A stretch of 64,000 nucleotides of DNA from Calothrix sp. NIES-2098 (GTDB lineage Bacteria > Cyanobacteriota > Cyanobacteriia > Cyanobacteriales > Nostocaceae): contig AP018172.1 of NCBI GenBank assembly GCA_002368175.1, positions 5,769,001 through 5,833,000 on the forward strand, written 5' to 3'. Below, piece by piece: positions 54,179-63,125 of this stretch. A program made the translations under genes and the position numbers. Position 1 is the stretch's first letter, and each line of letters begins with the position of its first letter. The notes under the pieces were generated by a model. It worked only from the letters and a program-made list of their open reading frames with translations. It was not told the origin of the DNA and searched no databases.

Positions 54179-55375
54179 ATGGACAACCTCGCGTATTTCC
54201 ACCTAGCTTTTGCTTACGAAGACAGCCAACCCAGTGAATTGGTTTCTCTGAGTGCTTTGTTTAACAAAGCAGCAGCACCAGACTGGACAAGGCTTTCTGG
54301 TAGAGCTTGGAGGTATATGTTACCTCTTGCCCTTACTTTATCTATTTTGAGTGCTGTTAGTAGCGTCATGGCATTAGAAAGAGGCGATCAAGGCCCTTCT
54401 GTCAGGAATCTACAACAACAGTTAAGAAAAGTAGGCTTTTATCAAGCTCCCATTACTCAAATCTACGACTTCCCTACAGAAGATGCTGTCCGACGCTTCC
54501 AAAAATCAGCTGGTTTACCAGTGGATGGTGTCGTCAACACAACTACTCTGCAAAAATTACAAAGCTGGCGTCCCAAGGCTGTAAGTACAAATACACTGGC
54601 GACAAGAACCAGTACTAACAGTTCAGCTAATAAACCAACCGTTGTACGTACTACACAAACCAAAAAAACTAGTAACACCAATACAGCGGCGAGAAAAACT
54701 ACTGTTGCTACTGCATCAACTACGCCAGCTACCAAGCGCAGCAATCCTAATTACCTTTCTAGAGGTGATGAAGGTGAAAATGTCAGAGTTTTGCAAGAAC
54801 GGTTGCGAGTTGCTGGATTCTACTACGGTAACGCCACAGGCATATTCGGCCCGATTACTGAAGAAGCAGTCAAGCGATTCCAAACCGCTTACAAATTAGA
54901 TGCTGATGGCGTTGTCGGCCCTGCAACACTATCAAAATTACCGCCAACTGATATTGGTGGTGGCGAAGATGCACCCAAAGCAGTCGTCGAGCGCGATAAA
55001 CTCCGTCTAGGCGATCGCGGTGAAGCAGTTCGCGTTCTCCAAGCACAATTAATTAAAGCCGGATATTTACAGGGAGAACCAAATGGCTATTTTGGCCCCT
55101 ATACAGCAGATGCAGTCCGCCGATTTCAAGCTGCTAATTATTTAGCCCCCAGCGGTGTCGCTGGCCCAACAACCAGAGCTAAGTTATATAGCTTAGTGAG
55201 CAATACTCCCAAGAGTGAGTTTAGCGTATTGGAAATTCAACGGCGATTGCAAGAAAAAGGCTTTTACAAAGGTGAACTCAATGGTGTCATGGCAGACGAT
55301 ACCAAAAAAGCAATCAAACAAGCTCAAGAGTTTTACGGTATCAGTCTCAGCGATATAAGAAGCGGACGCTTTTAG
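54179..55375 (+). CDS. Peptidoglycan-binding protein with four PG_binding_1-type repeats
   Basis: 398 residues. A ~60-residue N-terminal region with one hydrophobic segment (YMLPLALTLSILSAVSSVMA, about 44-63) acts as signal or anchor. Four peptidoglycan-binding units follow, with the cores VRNLQQQLRKVGFY, VRVLQERLRVAGFYYG, VRVLQAQLIKAGYLQG and VLEIQRRLQEKGFYKG, each with a DAVRRFQ-type second helix; a Thr/Ser/Lys-rich linker lies between units 1 and 2. The gene starts nine bases after cobN. Its position before furA on the opposite strand matches alr1690 of Anabaena sp. PCC 7120, whose transcript runs on as the furA antisense RNA. Confidence 0.9.
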   Translation: MDNLAYFHLAFAYEDSQPSELVSLSALFNKAAAPDWTRLSGRAWRYMLPLALTLSILSAVSSVMALERGDQGPSVRNLQQQLRKVGFYQAPITQIYDFPTEDAVRRFQKSAGLPVDGVVNTTTLQKLQSWRPKAVSTNTLATRTSTNSSANKPTVVRTTQTKKTSNTNTAARKTTVATASTTPATKRSNPNYLSRGDEGENVRVLQERLRVAGFYYGNATGIFGPITEEAVKRFQTAYKLDADGVVGPATLSKLPPTDIGGGEDAPKAVVERDKLRLGDRGEAVRVLQAQLIKAGYLQGEPNGYFGPYTADAVRRFQAANYLAPSGVAGPTTRAKLYSLVSNTPKSEFSVLEIQRRLQEKGFYKGELNGVMADDTKKAIKQAQEFYGISLSDIRSGRF

Positions 55376-55499
55376 CATCCGCTTAGATACTGGCAGTAAG
55401 TTCCAATTGGTTGCTACCTCCGATAACAGCGAATGAGAAACTGCTCAAAATTCCAGATTTGGTTAGATTGAGGCTCCGCCTTGTTATCCTACCCAGGTA

Positions 55500-55955
55500 C
55501 TACAACGGCATTAGCGCCCTTTGGCACTTGGGACAGACTGCATGGATAGTCAGCTGACAATCAAGAAGATGGAAGCCTTCTTTTTGAGCAGTTTTCGCAC
55601 CAATTTTTAAAATTGAGTCGTTTTTAAACTCAATGGTGTTGTTACATCTGACACAGATGAGGTGATGGTGGTGATGGGGGTAGGGCTGATTAAGTTCGTA
55701 ATGTTTATGTCCTTCTCCCAGCTCTAATTCCCGCAAAATACCCATCCGGGCCATCAACTTTAAAGTCCGATAAATCGTTGAGAGACTGATTCCTTCACCT
55801 TCAGTTTCTAATCGATGATAAAGATCTTCGGCACTGAGGTGTTCACCTTGCGGAAGCTCTTGAAAAATGTGTAGAATTGTTTCTCGTTGGGGAGTTAAAC
55901 GCCAGCCGCGATCGTTTAACTCTGCTTTGAGTGAACTAGATGTGTAAACAGTCAT
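55500..55955 (-). CDS. furA: Ferric uptake regulator FurA
   Basis: 151 residues from the ATG at 55953-55955 (MTVYTSSSLKAEL); a TTG six codons upstream is not needed. Winged-helix DNA-binding part RGWRLTPQRETIL and STIYRTLKLMARMG, the His cluster PHHHHHLICVRC, and a second CxxC in AVCPKC. The start and the CVRC/CPKC pair match FurA of heterocystous cyanobacteria, the global iron regulator that also binds haem. Location between a peptidoglycan-binding gene and sigC on conserved strands supports FurA rather than FurB/Zur or FurC/PerR. Confidence 0.93.
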   Translation of the reverse strand: MTVYTSSSLKAELNDRGWRLTPQRETILHIFQELPQGEHLSAEDLYHRLETEGEGISLSTIYRTLKLMARMGILRELELGEGHKHYELNQPYPHHHHHLICVRCNNTIEFKNDSILKIGAKTAQKEGFHLLDCQLTIHAVCPKCQRALMPL

Positions 55956-56313
55956 ACTAATTTTTCTCAACAAAGCCTAATAGTTGAGAATATAGCAAAT
56001 ATTTTGAGCAATTTGCAACAACCATAGCTTATTGAGAATCTTTACTAAAGACTGAAGAATAATTCATGAAACATTGATAAACCAAAAGTAATAGACGATC
56101 CCCGCTATCAAAGCATCTTGAAAGTAGAGTTCGTAAAACTCTAGCTGACTTAAATGAAAATTATTTGCCACAAACTAAAGAGAGATTTTGGCAACGGGGA
56201 TCGAGCAACTCGGTTACTGATGAGTTCGTAGTAAGCACAAAGGGTGCTTAAAAATCCCAGACTAAAGTCCTACTACGAACTTATTTTCCCAATAAAACTA
56301 ATGACATACACCA
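55956..56313. other. furA upstream region with a cruciform repeat
   Basis: It holds the furA promoter on the minus strand and the 3' end of sigC. Apart from the repeat at 56223-56281, no structure was recognised; AT-rich direct runs near 55985-56075 could contain a Fur-type site but I could not define one. Confidence 0.4.
56223..56281. repeat. Three-armed palindromic repeat
   Basis: Outer stem AGTTCGTAGTA/TACTACGAACT (11 bp), enclosing two inner hairpins: AAGCAC-AAAGG-GTGCTT and GACT-AA-AGTC. As single strand it would fold into a three-way junction. A reduced relative without the inner arms is seen at about 14345-14367 (AGTTCGTAG-CTAA-CTACAAACT). Confidence 0.7.
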
Positions 56314-57561
56314 CTAGCTAAGAGATTCCAAATAGTCGCGGATCAGGTTACGCCGCTTTGGTTGGCGTAGCTTTTGTAAAGCCTTAGATTCGATTTGCCG
56401 TACTCGTTCGCGAGATAGATCGAGGGCGCGGCCAATTTCTGCTAAAGAGTAAGGATGACCATCTGCCAAACCAAACCGCATGAGAATAACATCTCTTTCG
56501 CGACTGGTTAAATCAGCTAACAGATGTTGCAAGTCTCTTTGTAAAGATTCTCGCATTAATAATTCTTCTGGCGTAACACTATCAGTTTCGAGTAATTCGC
56601 CTAATTCTGTGTCTTTATCCTTGCCTACCTTGGTTTCTAAAGAAACAGAGCGAGGTACTCGTAACAACACTTCCCTTACTTGGGTAGGAGTCATTTCTAA
56701 CTCAACAGCCAAGTCTTCCAAGGTGGGAGTACGACCTTTTTCTTGAGCAATTTTGCGTTGTGCTTTTTTGATTTTGTTCAGCTTTTCAGTAATATGAACG
56801 GGTAGGCGAATTGTCCGACTAGAAGTTGCGATCGCTCTTGTAATACCCTGACGAATCCACCAGTAAGCGTAGGTGCTAAAGCGATAACCCTTAGTTGGGT
56901 CAAATTTCTCGACAGCTCGCTCTAAACCTAGCGTGCCTTCTTGGACTAAATCCAACAATTCCAAGCCGCGATTTTGGTACTTCTTCGCAACAGACACCAC
57001 TAGACGAAGGTTAGCCTTAATCATGTGTTCTTTAGACTGGAGTCCTTGAGATTGAATTTGCTCCAGTTCTTCCACTGTGATTTTGGCAATTTCTGCCCAC
57101 CGCCGCTTACCTTCTGACAAAATTGGTTTCAAGTCGGAAACGTTCACGCCAGCAGTGTTAGCCCACCTTTCTAAAGATGGGCGATGTCCTAATTCAGATG
57201 CTAGACGCTCCTGAACTTCAATTAAGCGCAGATAAGGCTCAATTACTGCATCTCCTTGTTTAGCGGCATTAGCAAGTACTATCCGCATACGTAAGTAACG
57301 CTGGACTTTTTGCGCTTCTGAAACTTCCTCATCCCGGCCTAACAACCGAACCCGACCAATTTCCTGAAGATATAGGCGTACTAAGTCTGTACTCCTACGG
57401 TTGGTGTTAGCAGCGAAATGAGCAGGATCGACAGAAGCCAACTCCAAATCCTGCAAATCGTCTACAGGTAACTCTTCGTCAACTGTGAGATCTCGGTCTA
57501 AGATATGCTGGGATTTTGGGGCGTTGTAGGGGGCATCTGCGTAAAAAGATGTTGCTGGCAT
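56314..57561 (-). CDS. sigC: Group 2 RNA polymerase sigma factor SigC
   Basis: 415 residues from the ATG at 57559-57561 (MPATSFYADAPYN); ten extra upstream codons are not needed. All sigma-70 regions are present: 1.2 (STDLVRLYLQEIGRVRLL), 2 (EHMIKANLRLVVSVAKKYQNRGLELLDLVQEGTLGLERAVEKFD ... YAYWWIRQGITRAIA, given in pieces), 3 (LEDLAVELEMTPTQVREVL) and 4 (RERDVILMRFGL, SRERVRQIESKALQKLRQP). The N-terminus and its position upstream of furA match SigC (all1692) of Anabaena sp. PCC 7120. Group 2 factors are non-essential and act under nitrogen or carbon stress and in heterocyst development. Confidence 0.92.
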   Translation of the reverse strand: MPATSFYADAPYNAPKSQHILDRDLTVDEELPVDDLQDLELASVDPAHFAANTNRRSTDLVRLYLQEIGRVRLLGRDEEVSEAQKVQRYLRMRIVLANAAKQGDAVIEPYLRLIEVQERLASELGHRPSLERWANTAGVNVSDLKPILSEGKRRWAEIAKITVEELEQIQSQGLQSKEHMIKANLRLVVSVAKKYQNRGLELLDLVQEGTLGLERAVEKFDPTKGYRFSTYAYWWIRQGITRAIATSSRTIRLPVHITEKLNKIKKAQRKIAQEKGRTPTLEDLAVELEMTPTQVREVLLRVPRSVSLETKVGKDKDTELGELLETDSVTPEELLMRESLQRDLQHLLADLTSRERDVILMRFGLADGHPYSLAEIGRALDLSRERVRQIESKALQKLRQPKRRNLIRDYLESLS

Positions 57562-58371
57562 AAAGATCGTCTCAATGGCTCCAGGTAACAATAGATTACG
57601 GTCAGCTAAAAATTATGGTCAGCTAATTAACTGTTGCTATTGTTCCCGTGATTCAAGATGAACTAACACGGTTGAGGGTGACATTACGGTTTTTTTTAAA
57701 AAAAATCTAAAAAAAACTGTACTGATGGTTTTTTAAACATGACTACCGAAATAGTCGGCGGCTGTAGCAGTCTGATTGAACCAATAGCTATTCACATCTA
57801 CAGCTAGCCTTTACGCTTTGAAATATATTTTCAACATTTCAACTTCGATGGGACTTGACTGTTACAAAAGTAACGTGGTATAAACATATTTCAGTAAATA
57901 TCATGTTCATAATCGGCATAGTCATATCTACACGGGGATAGAAGTACTATCCTGACAAATTGCTAATTTTTCTCTAGGGAATATTTGGTAAGCAGAGTAA
58001 GTGATTGTCATGGTCAGTGCGTTAGTAGTAACGCTGAAGTGTTAATACCAAGCCTTCACTGTCTCAGTATTCCCAATAATGGTACTGAATTCTGGATTTC
58101 CCAAGGAATTGGGCATTAGCAACTGGGAATTAGGTACTGGAAAATAGCGCTCAGTTTGACCCAGCAGCAAAATTTAAACATCCCCCAAAATACAAACAAC
58201 ACTTGTCAAGGTTCACTGACAACTGAGTGGGGAATACCAAAAAGTGAGTTATTCAATATTTATAGAGTCTATTACGTAACCGCTTACTCCTGCGATTGAG
58301 TAAGCTGTATGCAGAGTCTTCGACAAGAGAAGGGTAGTTTAATGCACCATCTTGATTTCCACAGCAGTGCA
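57562..58371. other. Long upstream region of sigC, no gene seen
   Basis: About 800 bases with no credible frame. It carries homopolymer A/T runs (57690-57735), a small palindrome GTTAC-AAAA-GTAAC (about 57860-57873), and short low-complexity GGGAATTAGGTACTGG text near 58125. It probably includes the sigC promoter(s); none could be assigned. Confidence 0.45.
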
Positions 58372-59604
58372 TCAAGGCTCCTGAAAGTGTCCACAATGTT
58401 TACAATACGGTAAAAGTTTGTAAGTAAGTTCGTGGCAGTTTTGGCATTCTATATATTGATAATAACCGCAGTGCGGGCAGTGGTTATCGTGCTGCCGAAT
58501 TCTCTTAGCACAGTTAACACAGCAGGAGTTTTGTACTCTCTTAGCTGCTTGTAATTTTGTATTGAAAACAAACTGTTGAAAAAACTTGATAATGCCAAAA
58601 CCCAAAAGGGGAATTAGCAAGATATAAATATAACTGATAAGGAACAGCAATCCGCCAAAAATGGCGCTAATTACATCAAAGAGGAATTGAAATAGTGCCC
58701 CGATTTGGAGAAATTGGAATATTTTGAGGATTAGCGGTATAAAAAAGATTATTAGTAAATGCCAGCTAATGAGCGAAATTAATCCATATCCTCGGCGTTG
58801 AGCAAAATTGTGAACTGAGAAGGCAATGAGAATTAGTGGCAATAAAAACAGGGTTTGAAAACCAAGTTGGATACTTGGATACCAAAAGGATGCTTGTTTG
58901 TAGCCTTTTTCAATTTCAGTGAATTTATTATTGTCTTTGAGAAAAGCTAGAAACCTAACGCTTTCTGATTTTGATATCAGTCCATTTTTCTGATTAGAAA
59001 TTTCGGTTTTGAAAGTAGAAATTTGGCGGTTATTTTGCTCTAAATTCTGTTTGGCTTTTTCCGCCGCAACTTGATTAATTGATTGCTCGCGAGGCTGTCC
59101 GGCAATTTTTTCTAACAGTGTTGAGTCGTATTGAGCGCGAATATTACGATTGGCTTGTTCCAGATTGCTAATTTTTGCTTGTTCCCGATCGATACTTTTT
59201 ATAGTTTGCTGATTCTCAGGACTGTTAATTTTATCTTTGTAGCCTGCGTACTCTAAACAGGTTGGTGAAACTTTACCTAGATGACCTGTTTGGGCTAGTT
59301 GATAGTTTTGCTGAAAACTGGGTTGATTATTGATGTTGTATGGCAATGCCAACTTAATAATTTCATAGTCTTTATCTTGAGTGGTTTTTGTGCGGTAATT
59401 TTCCCACTCGGCATAACATGGGTAAGCTTGGTAAGGGCTGAGATGCCATCGGCTAATATCATCCAGTCCGTTAAAAACATTAATTAAGATAAAAATATCA
59501 ATCAGAATAATGACAATCAAACTAACAGGATTTAATGGTTGGTTATTGATTGTTCTTGTCTTATTAAAAAATTGATTCCAAAGACGGCGGAGTCTGGCAA
59601 GCAT
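58372..59604 (-). CDS. Membrane protein with C-terminal double zinc ribbon
   Basis: 410 residues from the ATG at 59602-59604 (MLARLRRLWNQFF). One membrane helix near 27-46; a ~170-residue extracytoplasmic domain with three Cys and coiled-coil text (REQAKISNLEQANRNIRAQYD); then three or four helices (about 250-355). The cytoplasmic C-terminus has two zinc-ribbon-like modules: CCVNC ... HCPHCG and CQNC ... YCKHCG. No known family; the layout suggests a membrane scaffold or sensor whose zinc ribbons bind nucleic acid or protein. It is a stand-alone gene. Confidence 0.7.
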   Translation of the reverse strand: MLARLRRLWNQFFNKTRTINNQPLNPVSLIVIILIDIFILINVFNGLDDISRWHLSPYQAYPCYAEWENYRTKTTQDKDYEIIKLALPYNINNQPSFQQNYQLAQTGHLGKVSPTCLEYAGYKDKINSPENQQTIKSIDREQAKISNLEQANRNIRAQYDSTLLEKIAGQPREQSINQVAAEKAKQNLEQNNRQISTFKTEISNQKNGLISKSESVRFLAFLKDNNKFTEIEKGYKQASFWYPSIQLGFQTLFLLPLILIAFSVHNFAQRRGYGLISLISWHLLIIFFIPLILKIFQFLQIGALFQFLFDVISAIFGGLLFLISYIYILLIPLLGFGIIKFFQQFVFNTKLQAAKRVQNSCCVNCAKRIRQHDNHCPHCGYYQYIECQNCHELTYKLLPYCKHCGHFQEP

Positions 59605-59682
59605 ATTCTTTATTAAAATGTAAAAATTTAATCTCAAATATAAGAATTGTGGTTAAGGACAGGGAACCCCCGCCCCTATAAG

Positions 59683-59793
59683 TGATACTAAGTTGCAGTC
59701 TGTGGTAGTAGCTCAGAATTAATAAGATTGCTTCCCTTCACTGCGTTCCGGTCGCAATGACAAATAATATCTTTGATTGCAACCTGCTATGAA
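59683..59793 (-). repeat. MITE-like dispersed repeat, copy C (inverted)
   Basis: Reverse complement of copy A: read on the minus strand it starts AGGTTGCAATCAAAGAT, contains CATTGCGACCGGAACGCAG and GGGAAGCAATCT, and ends GACTGCAACTTAGTATCA. The terminal repeats are best preserved in this copy. Confidence 0.8.
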
Positions 59794-59800
59794 ATACTAT

Positions 59801-61195
59801 TTATCGCGCTGCTGAAGAAGGTTCCCAGCCATACCAGTGGCGCACTGCTAGCCAAACTGCTGAAAGCAAACCGGCTAGGCTGAGGGTAAGGCCGCTGTAT
59901 GGTACTAATAATCCAAATACAGGTAGTACTGCACCGGCAATAGTGCAAACGATCGCGGCTAAGGAAGCACGACGAGTTGAACCCAATCCCCACATTAAGG
60001 TGAGTAAGACTAGTGAAATCATTGTCCAAACTAATTGAGGGCTAATTAACCGACCTAAATAGGTGAGTGTTAATAAACAAGCAAAGAAAATTCCCCCAGC
60101 GATCGCTATATTTTTTAAATTCATTGGTATCGATAAATATAGCAATAATATCCACCACAAAAATATAGCTGGTGCTAACAATAATAACCGGGGAATAATA
60201 CCTGTATTCTTAATTGGTGCAGTATTTGTAAACACACCAAAAGGATTTTTTACAGAAACATTGTCATCAAATATCCAAGTAAATTCGGTGCGTCCTTTCT
60301 CAGATTTTTTATTACTTGGTACAATGCCGCTAGCAAAATCTACTGGGCTAAAATTAGCAATTGCTGTTAAGCGAAATTTAGAAAGTAACTGTCCGGCTGC
60401 GTTATAAACCCAACGCGGCCCGCCTTGCGCCTGATAGGTAACTTTAAAGGTGGTTTCTGCGCCTGGTTCTAAGCCAAAAGGAAAGCCGTAATCACCAGGA
60501 TTAGTTTGTTGTAACTGAGTGTTATCTCGCTCTACTTTATATCTAGATAGCAGTGAGTAACCGTTAGGCGGCGGTGCTTCAAAGAAAAAACTATTAATAT
60601 CTTTGAGTTGGTTAATAACTTTGTATTCAGCAGTGTAATCTACGATATAAACAGAGCTGCGTCCTTTCACATCTACACTTTGATCGAGCTTTACTTGAAT
60701 CTGCGATCCAGCAAATGTCAAGAAGCGATTGACTTTTTGCGTATCATTTACTTTAACTATCTTGTCTTTAACTCTAGTTGTATAAGTGTATGGTTCTTGA
60801 GCTACGTAGCGTATTTGAGGTGCAGTTTGTTCTAGCTTGTCACCAGCAACACTTTCAGCTACTTGCGCTACCCTAGCTTGTTCCCAATAGTGATAGCGAT
60901 TGCTTAAGGTTGAACACAGAAAAAATCCCGTGACTAACAGCACTAATATTAAAGCTAAATGCTGTAGCCCTTTTAAAATTTGAGAATAATGAATCGCCCA
61001 TTCGCCAAAGAAAACTGATTGTTCTAACGAATTGCGTCTGAGCGAAAAACTGACTAGAGCGATCGCTATTCCTAAAGCTATAACTAAAAATACAATTAAC
61101 AGTGAACCTTTAAGTATTTGGCTGCCAAATTGCAGTAACTCATGAGGATGCGTCAAATCAGGCAATCCGGGAATGCCTTGAGCAGAAGAATTCAT
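59801..61195 (-). CDS. Large polytopic membrane protein of unknown function
   Basis: 464 residues. Two membrane helices near the N-terminus (about 27-50 and 75-97), a ~220-residue soluble domain (VAESVAGDKLEQ ... FTWIFDDNVSVKNPFG) rich in beta strands, and five helices at the C-terminus (about 335-455). The arrangement, a large periplasmic domain before a cluster of helices, recalls CreD-type proteins, but no diagnostic motif is seen. No operon partner; a small membrane-protein gene lies upstream on the same strand, behind a terminator. Confidence 0.7.
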   Translation of the reverse strand: MNSSAQGIPGLPDLTHPHELLQFGSQILKGSLLIVFLVIALGIAIALVSFSLRRNSLEQSVFFGEWAIHYSQILKGLQHLALILVLLVTGFFLCSTLSNRYHYWEQARVAQVAESVAGDKLEQTAPQIRYVAQEPYTYTTRVKDKIVKVNDTQKVNRFLTFAGSQIQVKLDQSVDVKGRSSVYIVDYTAEYKVINQLKDINSFFFEAPPPNGYSLLSRYKVERDNTQLQQTNPGDYGFPFGLEPGAETTFKVTYQAQGGPRWVYNAAGQLLSKFRLTAIANFSPVDFASGIVPSNKKSEKGRTEFTWIFDDNVSVKNPFGVFTNTAPIKNTGIIPRLLLLAPAIFLWWILLLYLSIPMNLKNIAIAGGIFFACLLTLTYLGRLISPQLVWTMISLVLLTLMWGLGSTRRASLAAIVCTIAGAVLPVFGLLVPYSGLTLSLAGLLSAVWLAVRHWYGWEPSSAAR

Positions 61196-61313
61196 TTATA
61201 GATATTTGGATACTTTGAAAAACCAGACCGATGTATTCTGACAAAAGTTTCTGGCAAAAGTAGCAATTTTATTAAAATTCACTGAATTCTTTAACAAAGA
61301 AGCAAATTCTTAT

Positions 61314-61352
61314 AAAAAAATTAAGGCAATTCTGATAGCTTTCAGAATTACC
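61314..61352 (-). terminator. Rho-independent terminator of the 61426-61644 gene
   Basis: Read on the minus strand: GGTAATTCTGA-AAGCTA-TCAGAATTGCC (11 bp with one T-G pair), then TTAATTTTTTT. Confidence 0.8.
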
Positions 61353-61425
61353 CCAAATGTTGTAGCCCTGCATAAGTTCTTAGTTATTGGTTGAAAACAA
61401 ACTTTGCGTCCCTATGCGTTTACAT

Positions 61426-61644
61426 TTAAGCCCTAGAGACTGGCTTTAAAAATAGCCATGCCACGAAAAATGTAGCGGCTGTAAATAGTTGCGTCAAATC
61501 CAAAGCTGATAGATAACCATCTGCAAAGGAGGCAATACTGCGATCGGTGATGCCAAATAACCAAGATGAGAGGCCAAATAGCCAAATCCCATTCTTTAAA
61601 TTGCCCAGAGCATCTTTAGAATCTGATGGTTTCTGGTCTTCCAT
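61426..61644 (-). CDS. Small membrane protein
   Basis: 72 residues from the ATG at 61642-61644 (MEDQKPSDSKDALG), chosen because GGAG lies eight bases upstream; the frame is open for 11 further codons. An acidic N-terminus is followed by two hydrophobic stretches (GIWLFGLSSWLFGI and LFTAATFFVAWLFL). It has its own terminator. Function unknown. Confidence 0.6.
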   Translation of the reverse strand: MEDQKPSDSKDALGNLKNGIWLFGLSSWLFGITDRSIASFADGYLSALDLTQLFTAATFFVAWLFLKPVSRA

Positions 61645-62101
61645 GTCTTCTACTCCGTTGGTAAAGCATTGATACAAAATGCCCGTCAGAGCTTTTTCAC
61701 TCTCAACGCTGAATCTATATTCATATTAATAAATATTTCAGGGTATTGACTAAACTGCCAAAAGATACATATCCATTCAATGACATTCCTCCTTTGGATC
61801 TGCGATCGCGCAAGAAGGGTAAAAGCTTGAATTAGAAAGCTTGTCAACTGAAAAAGCGTGTTATTTTATTACAATATTCATGCAATAACTATATAAAAAT
61901 TTATTTATCTTTATAAAAAATGTCTCAAAAGATAGATGTGTCTGTGAAAACCTCAACTACACAGCAAGTCCACAGGATCTAGATAGCTGATGTGTGTTGT
62001 TTTCATCCCTCAACCTTCAGAGTTCTGCCTTTAGATAGCGATCGCCCTCAGACAGAACTTAGTTAAATCAAAGAAGTGCCAAGATTTGAGCAAGTGAATT
62101 A
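61645..62101. other. Divergent intergenic region upstream of uvsE
   Basis: About 450 bases without a coding frame. Promoters for the small membrane protein (minus) and uvsE (plus) must lie here. HIP1 sites at about 61802 and 62039; no other structure recognised. Confidence 0.45.
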
Positions 62102-63055
62102 ATGACTGCCATCCAGTTCCAAAATCTACCTAATCTACAATTGCCAAAAGGTTTTCTACCAGAGTTAGGGCTGGTTTGCATTACCTTTGACAAACAAGTG
62201 CGCTTTCGGACAATGACGCGGACGCGCTATTTACAACTCACGCCTGAACAACGCCAAAGTGCCCTGAGAGAACTGTATGAGAGTAACTTGCAGCGCTTGG
62301 ATGCAGCATTATCTTTTTGTCAGGCAAACAAGATTCGGCTGTATCGGATGTCCTCAGCGGTGTTTCCTCTGAGCGATATGGAAGACGAAGTTGGGGCAAA
62401 TATTTTAGAAGAAATGAGCGCCGATCTAGCGAAAATCGGACAGCGATCGCAAGCCTTGGGTATCAGAATCGTACTGCATCCCGATCAATTTGTGGTGCTG
62501 AGTTCTGATTCTCCTCAAGTATTACAATCGAGTATCAAAATTTTAGAACGCCACGCCCGGACATTTGATTTATTAGGTTTACCGCGATCGCCTTGGTCTT
62601 TGATGAATATTCATGGCGGTAAATCCCAACGTACCGAACAACTGGTAAAGGTAATCTCGGAACTACCCGAAGCAATTAAAAGCCGCTTGACGTTTGAGAA
62701 TGACGAATACGCCTATAGCGCCAGTGAAATTTTAGCAGTCTGTCAGCAGGCTGGTGTACCAATGGTCTTTGATGCCCATCACCATATTTGCCACGAAAAT
62801 CTCGACAGCTACGACGAGCCGAGTGTGGCGGAGATGTTTTACGCTGCACGGGAAACTTGGGAAAATCCAGATTGGCAATTAGTCCATATTTCCAATGGTG
62901 AGACTGCTTTTAAAGATAGAAAACACAGCGATTTAATTACCGCTATGCCCAGTGTTTATTATCAAGCACCGTGGATTGAAGTCGAAGCCAAACATAAAGA
63001 AGAGGCGATCGCGCGTTTGCGCTCTTGGTGGTTAATAGAGAATAATCACAAATGA
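62102..63055 (+). CDS. uvsE: UV-damage endonuclease UvsE (UVDE)
   Basis: 317 residues, TIM-barrel. Typical motifs: LGLVCITF at the start (about 22-29), IRLYRMSSAVFPL (about 78-90), RIVLHPDQFVVLSS (metal ligand His, about 121-134), NIHGGK (about 168-173), LTFENDEYAYS (metal-binding Glu, about 196-206) and VFDAHHHICH (about 222-231). UVDE nicks DNA on the 5' side of UV photoproducts and other lesions, starting an alternative excision repair. Single gene, followed 70 bases later by an Hsp70 relative that may be independent. Confidence 0.95.
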   Translation: MTAIQFQNLPNLQLPKGFLPELGLVCITFDKQVRFRTMTRTRYLQLTPEQRQSALRELYESNLQRLDAALSFCQANKIRLYRMSSAVFPLSDMEDEVGANILEEMSADLAKIGQRSQALGIRIVLHPDQFVVLSSDSPQVLQSSIKILERHARTFDLLGLPRSPWSLMNIHGGKSQRTEQLVKVISELPEAIKSRLTFENDEYAYSASEILAVCQQAGVPMVFDAHHHICHENLDSYDEPSVAEMFYAARETWENPDWQLVHISNGETAFKDRKHSDLITAMPSVYYQAPWIEVEAKHKEEAIARLRSWWLIENNHK

Positions 63056-63125
63056 GTAGTTTGTTGTGATGGACATTTTCGCCGGGAAGTGTCCTGGTCT
63101 TGGCGCGAAGTAATAATTATAAGAT

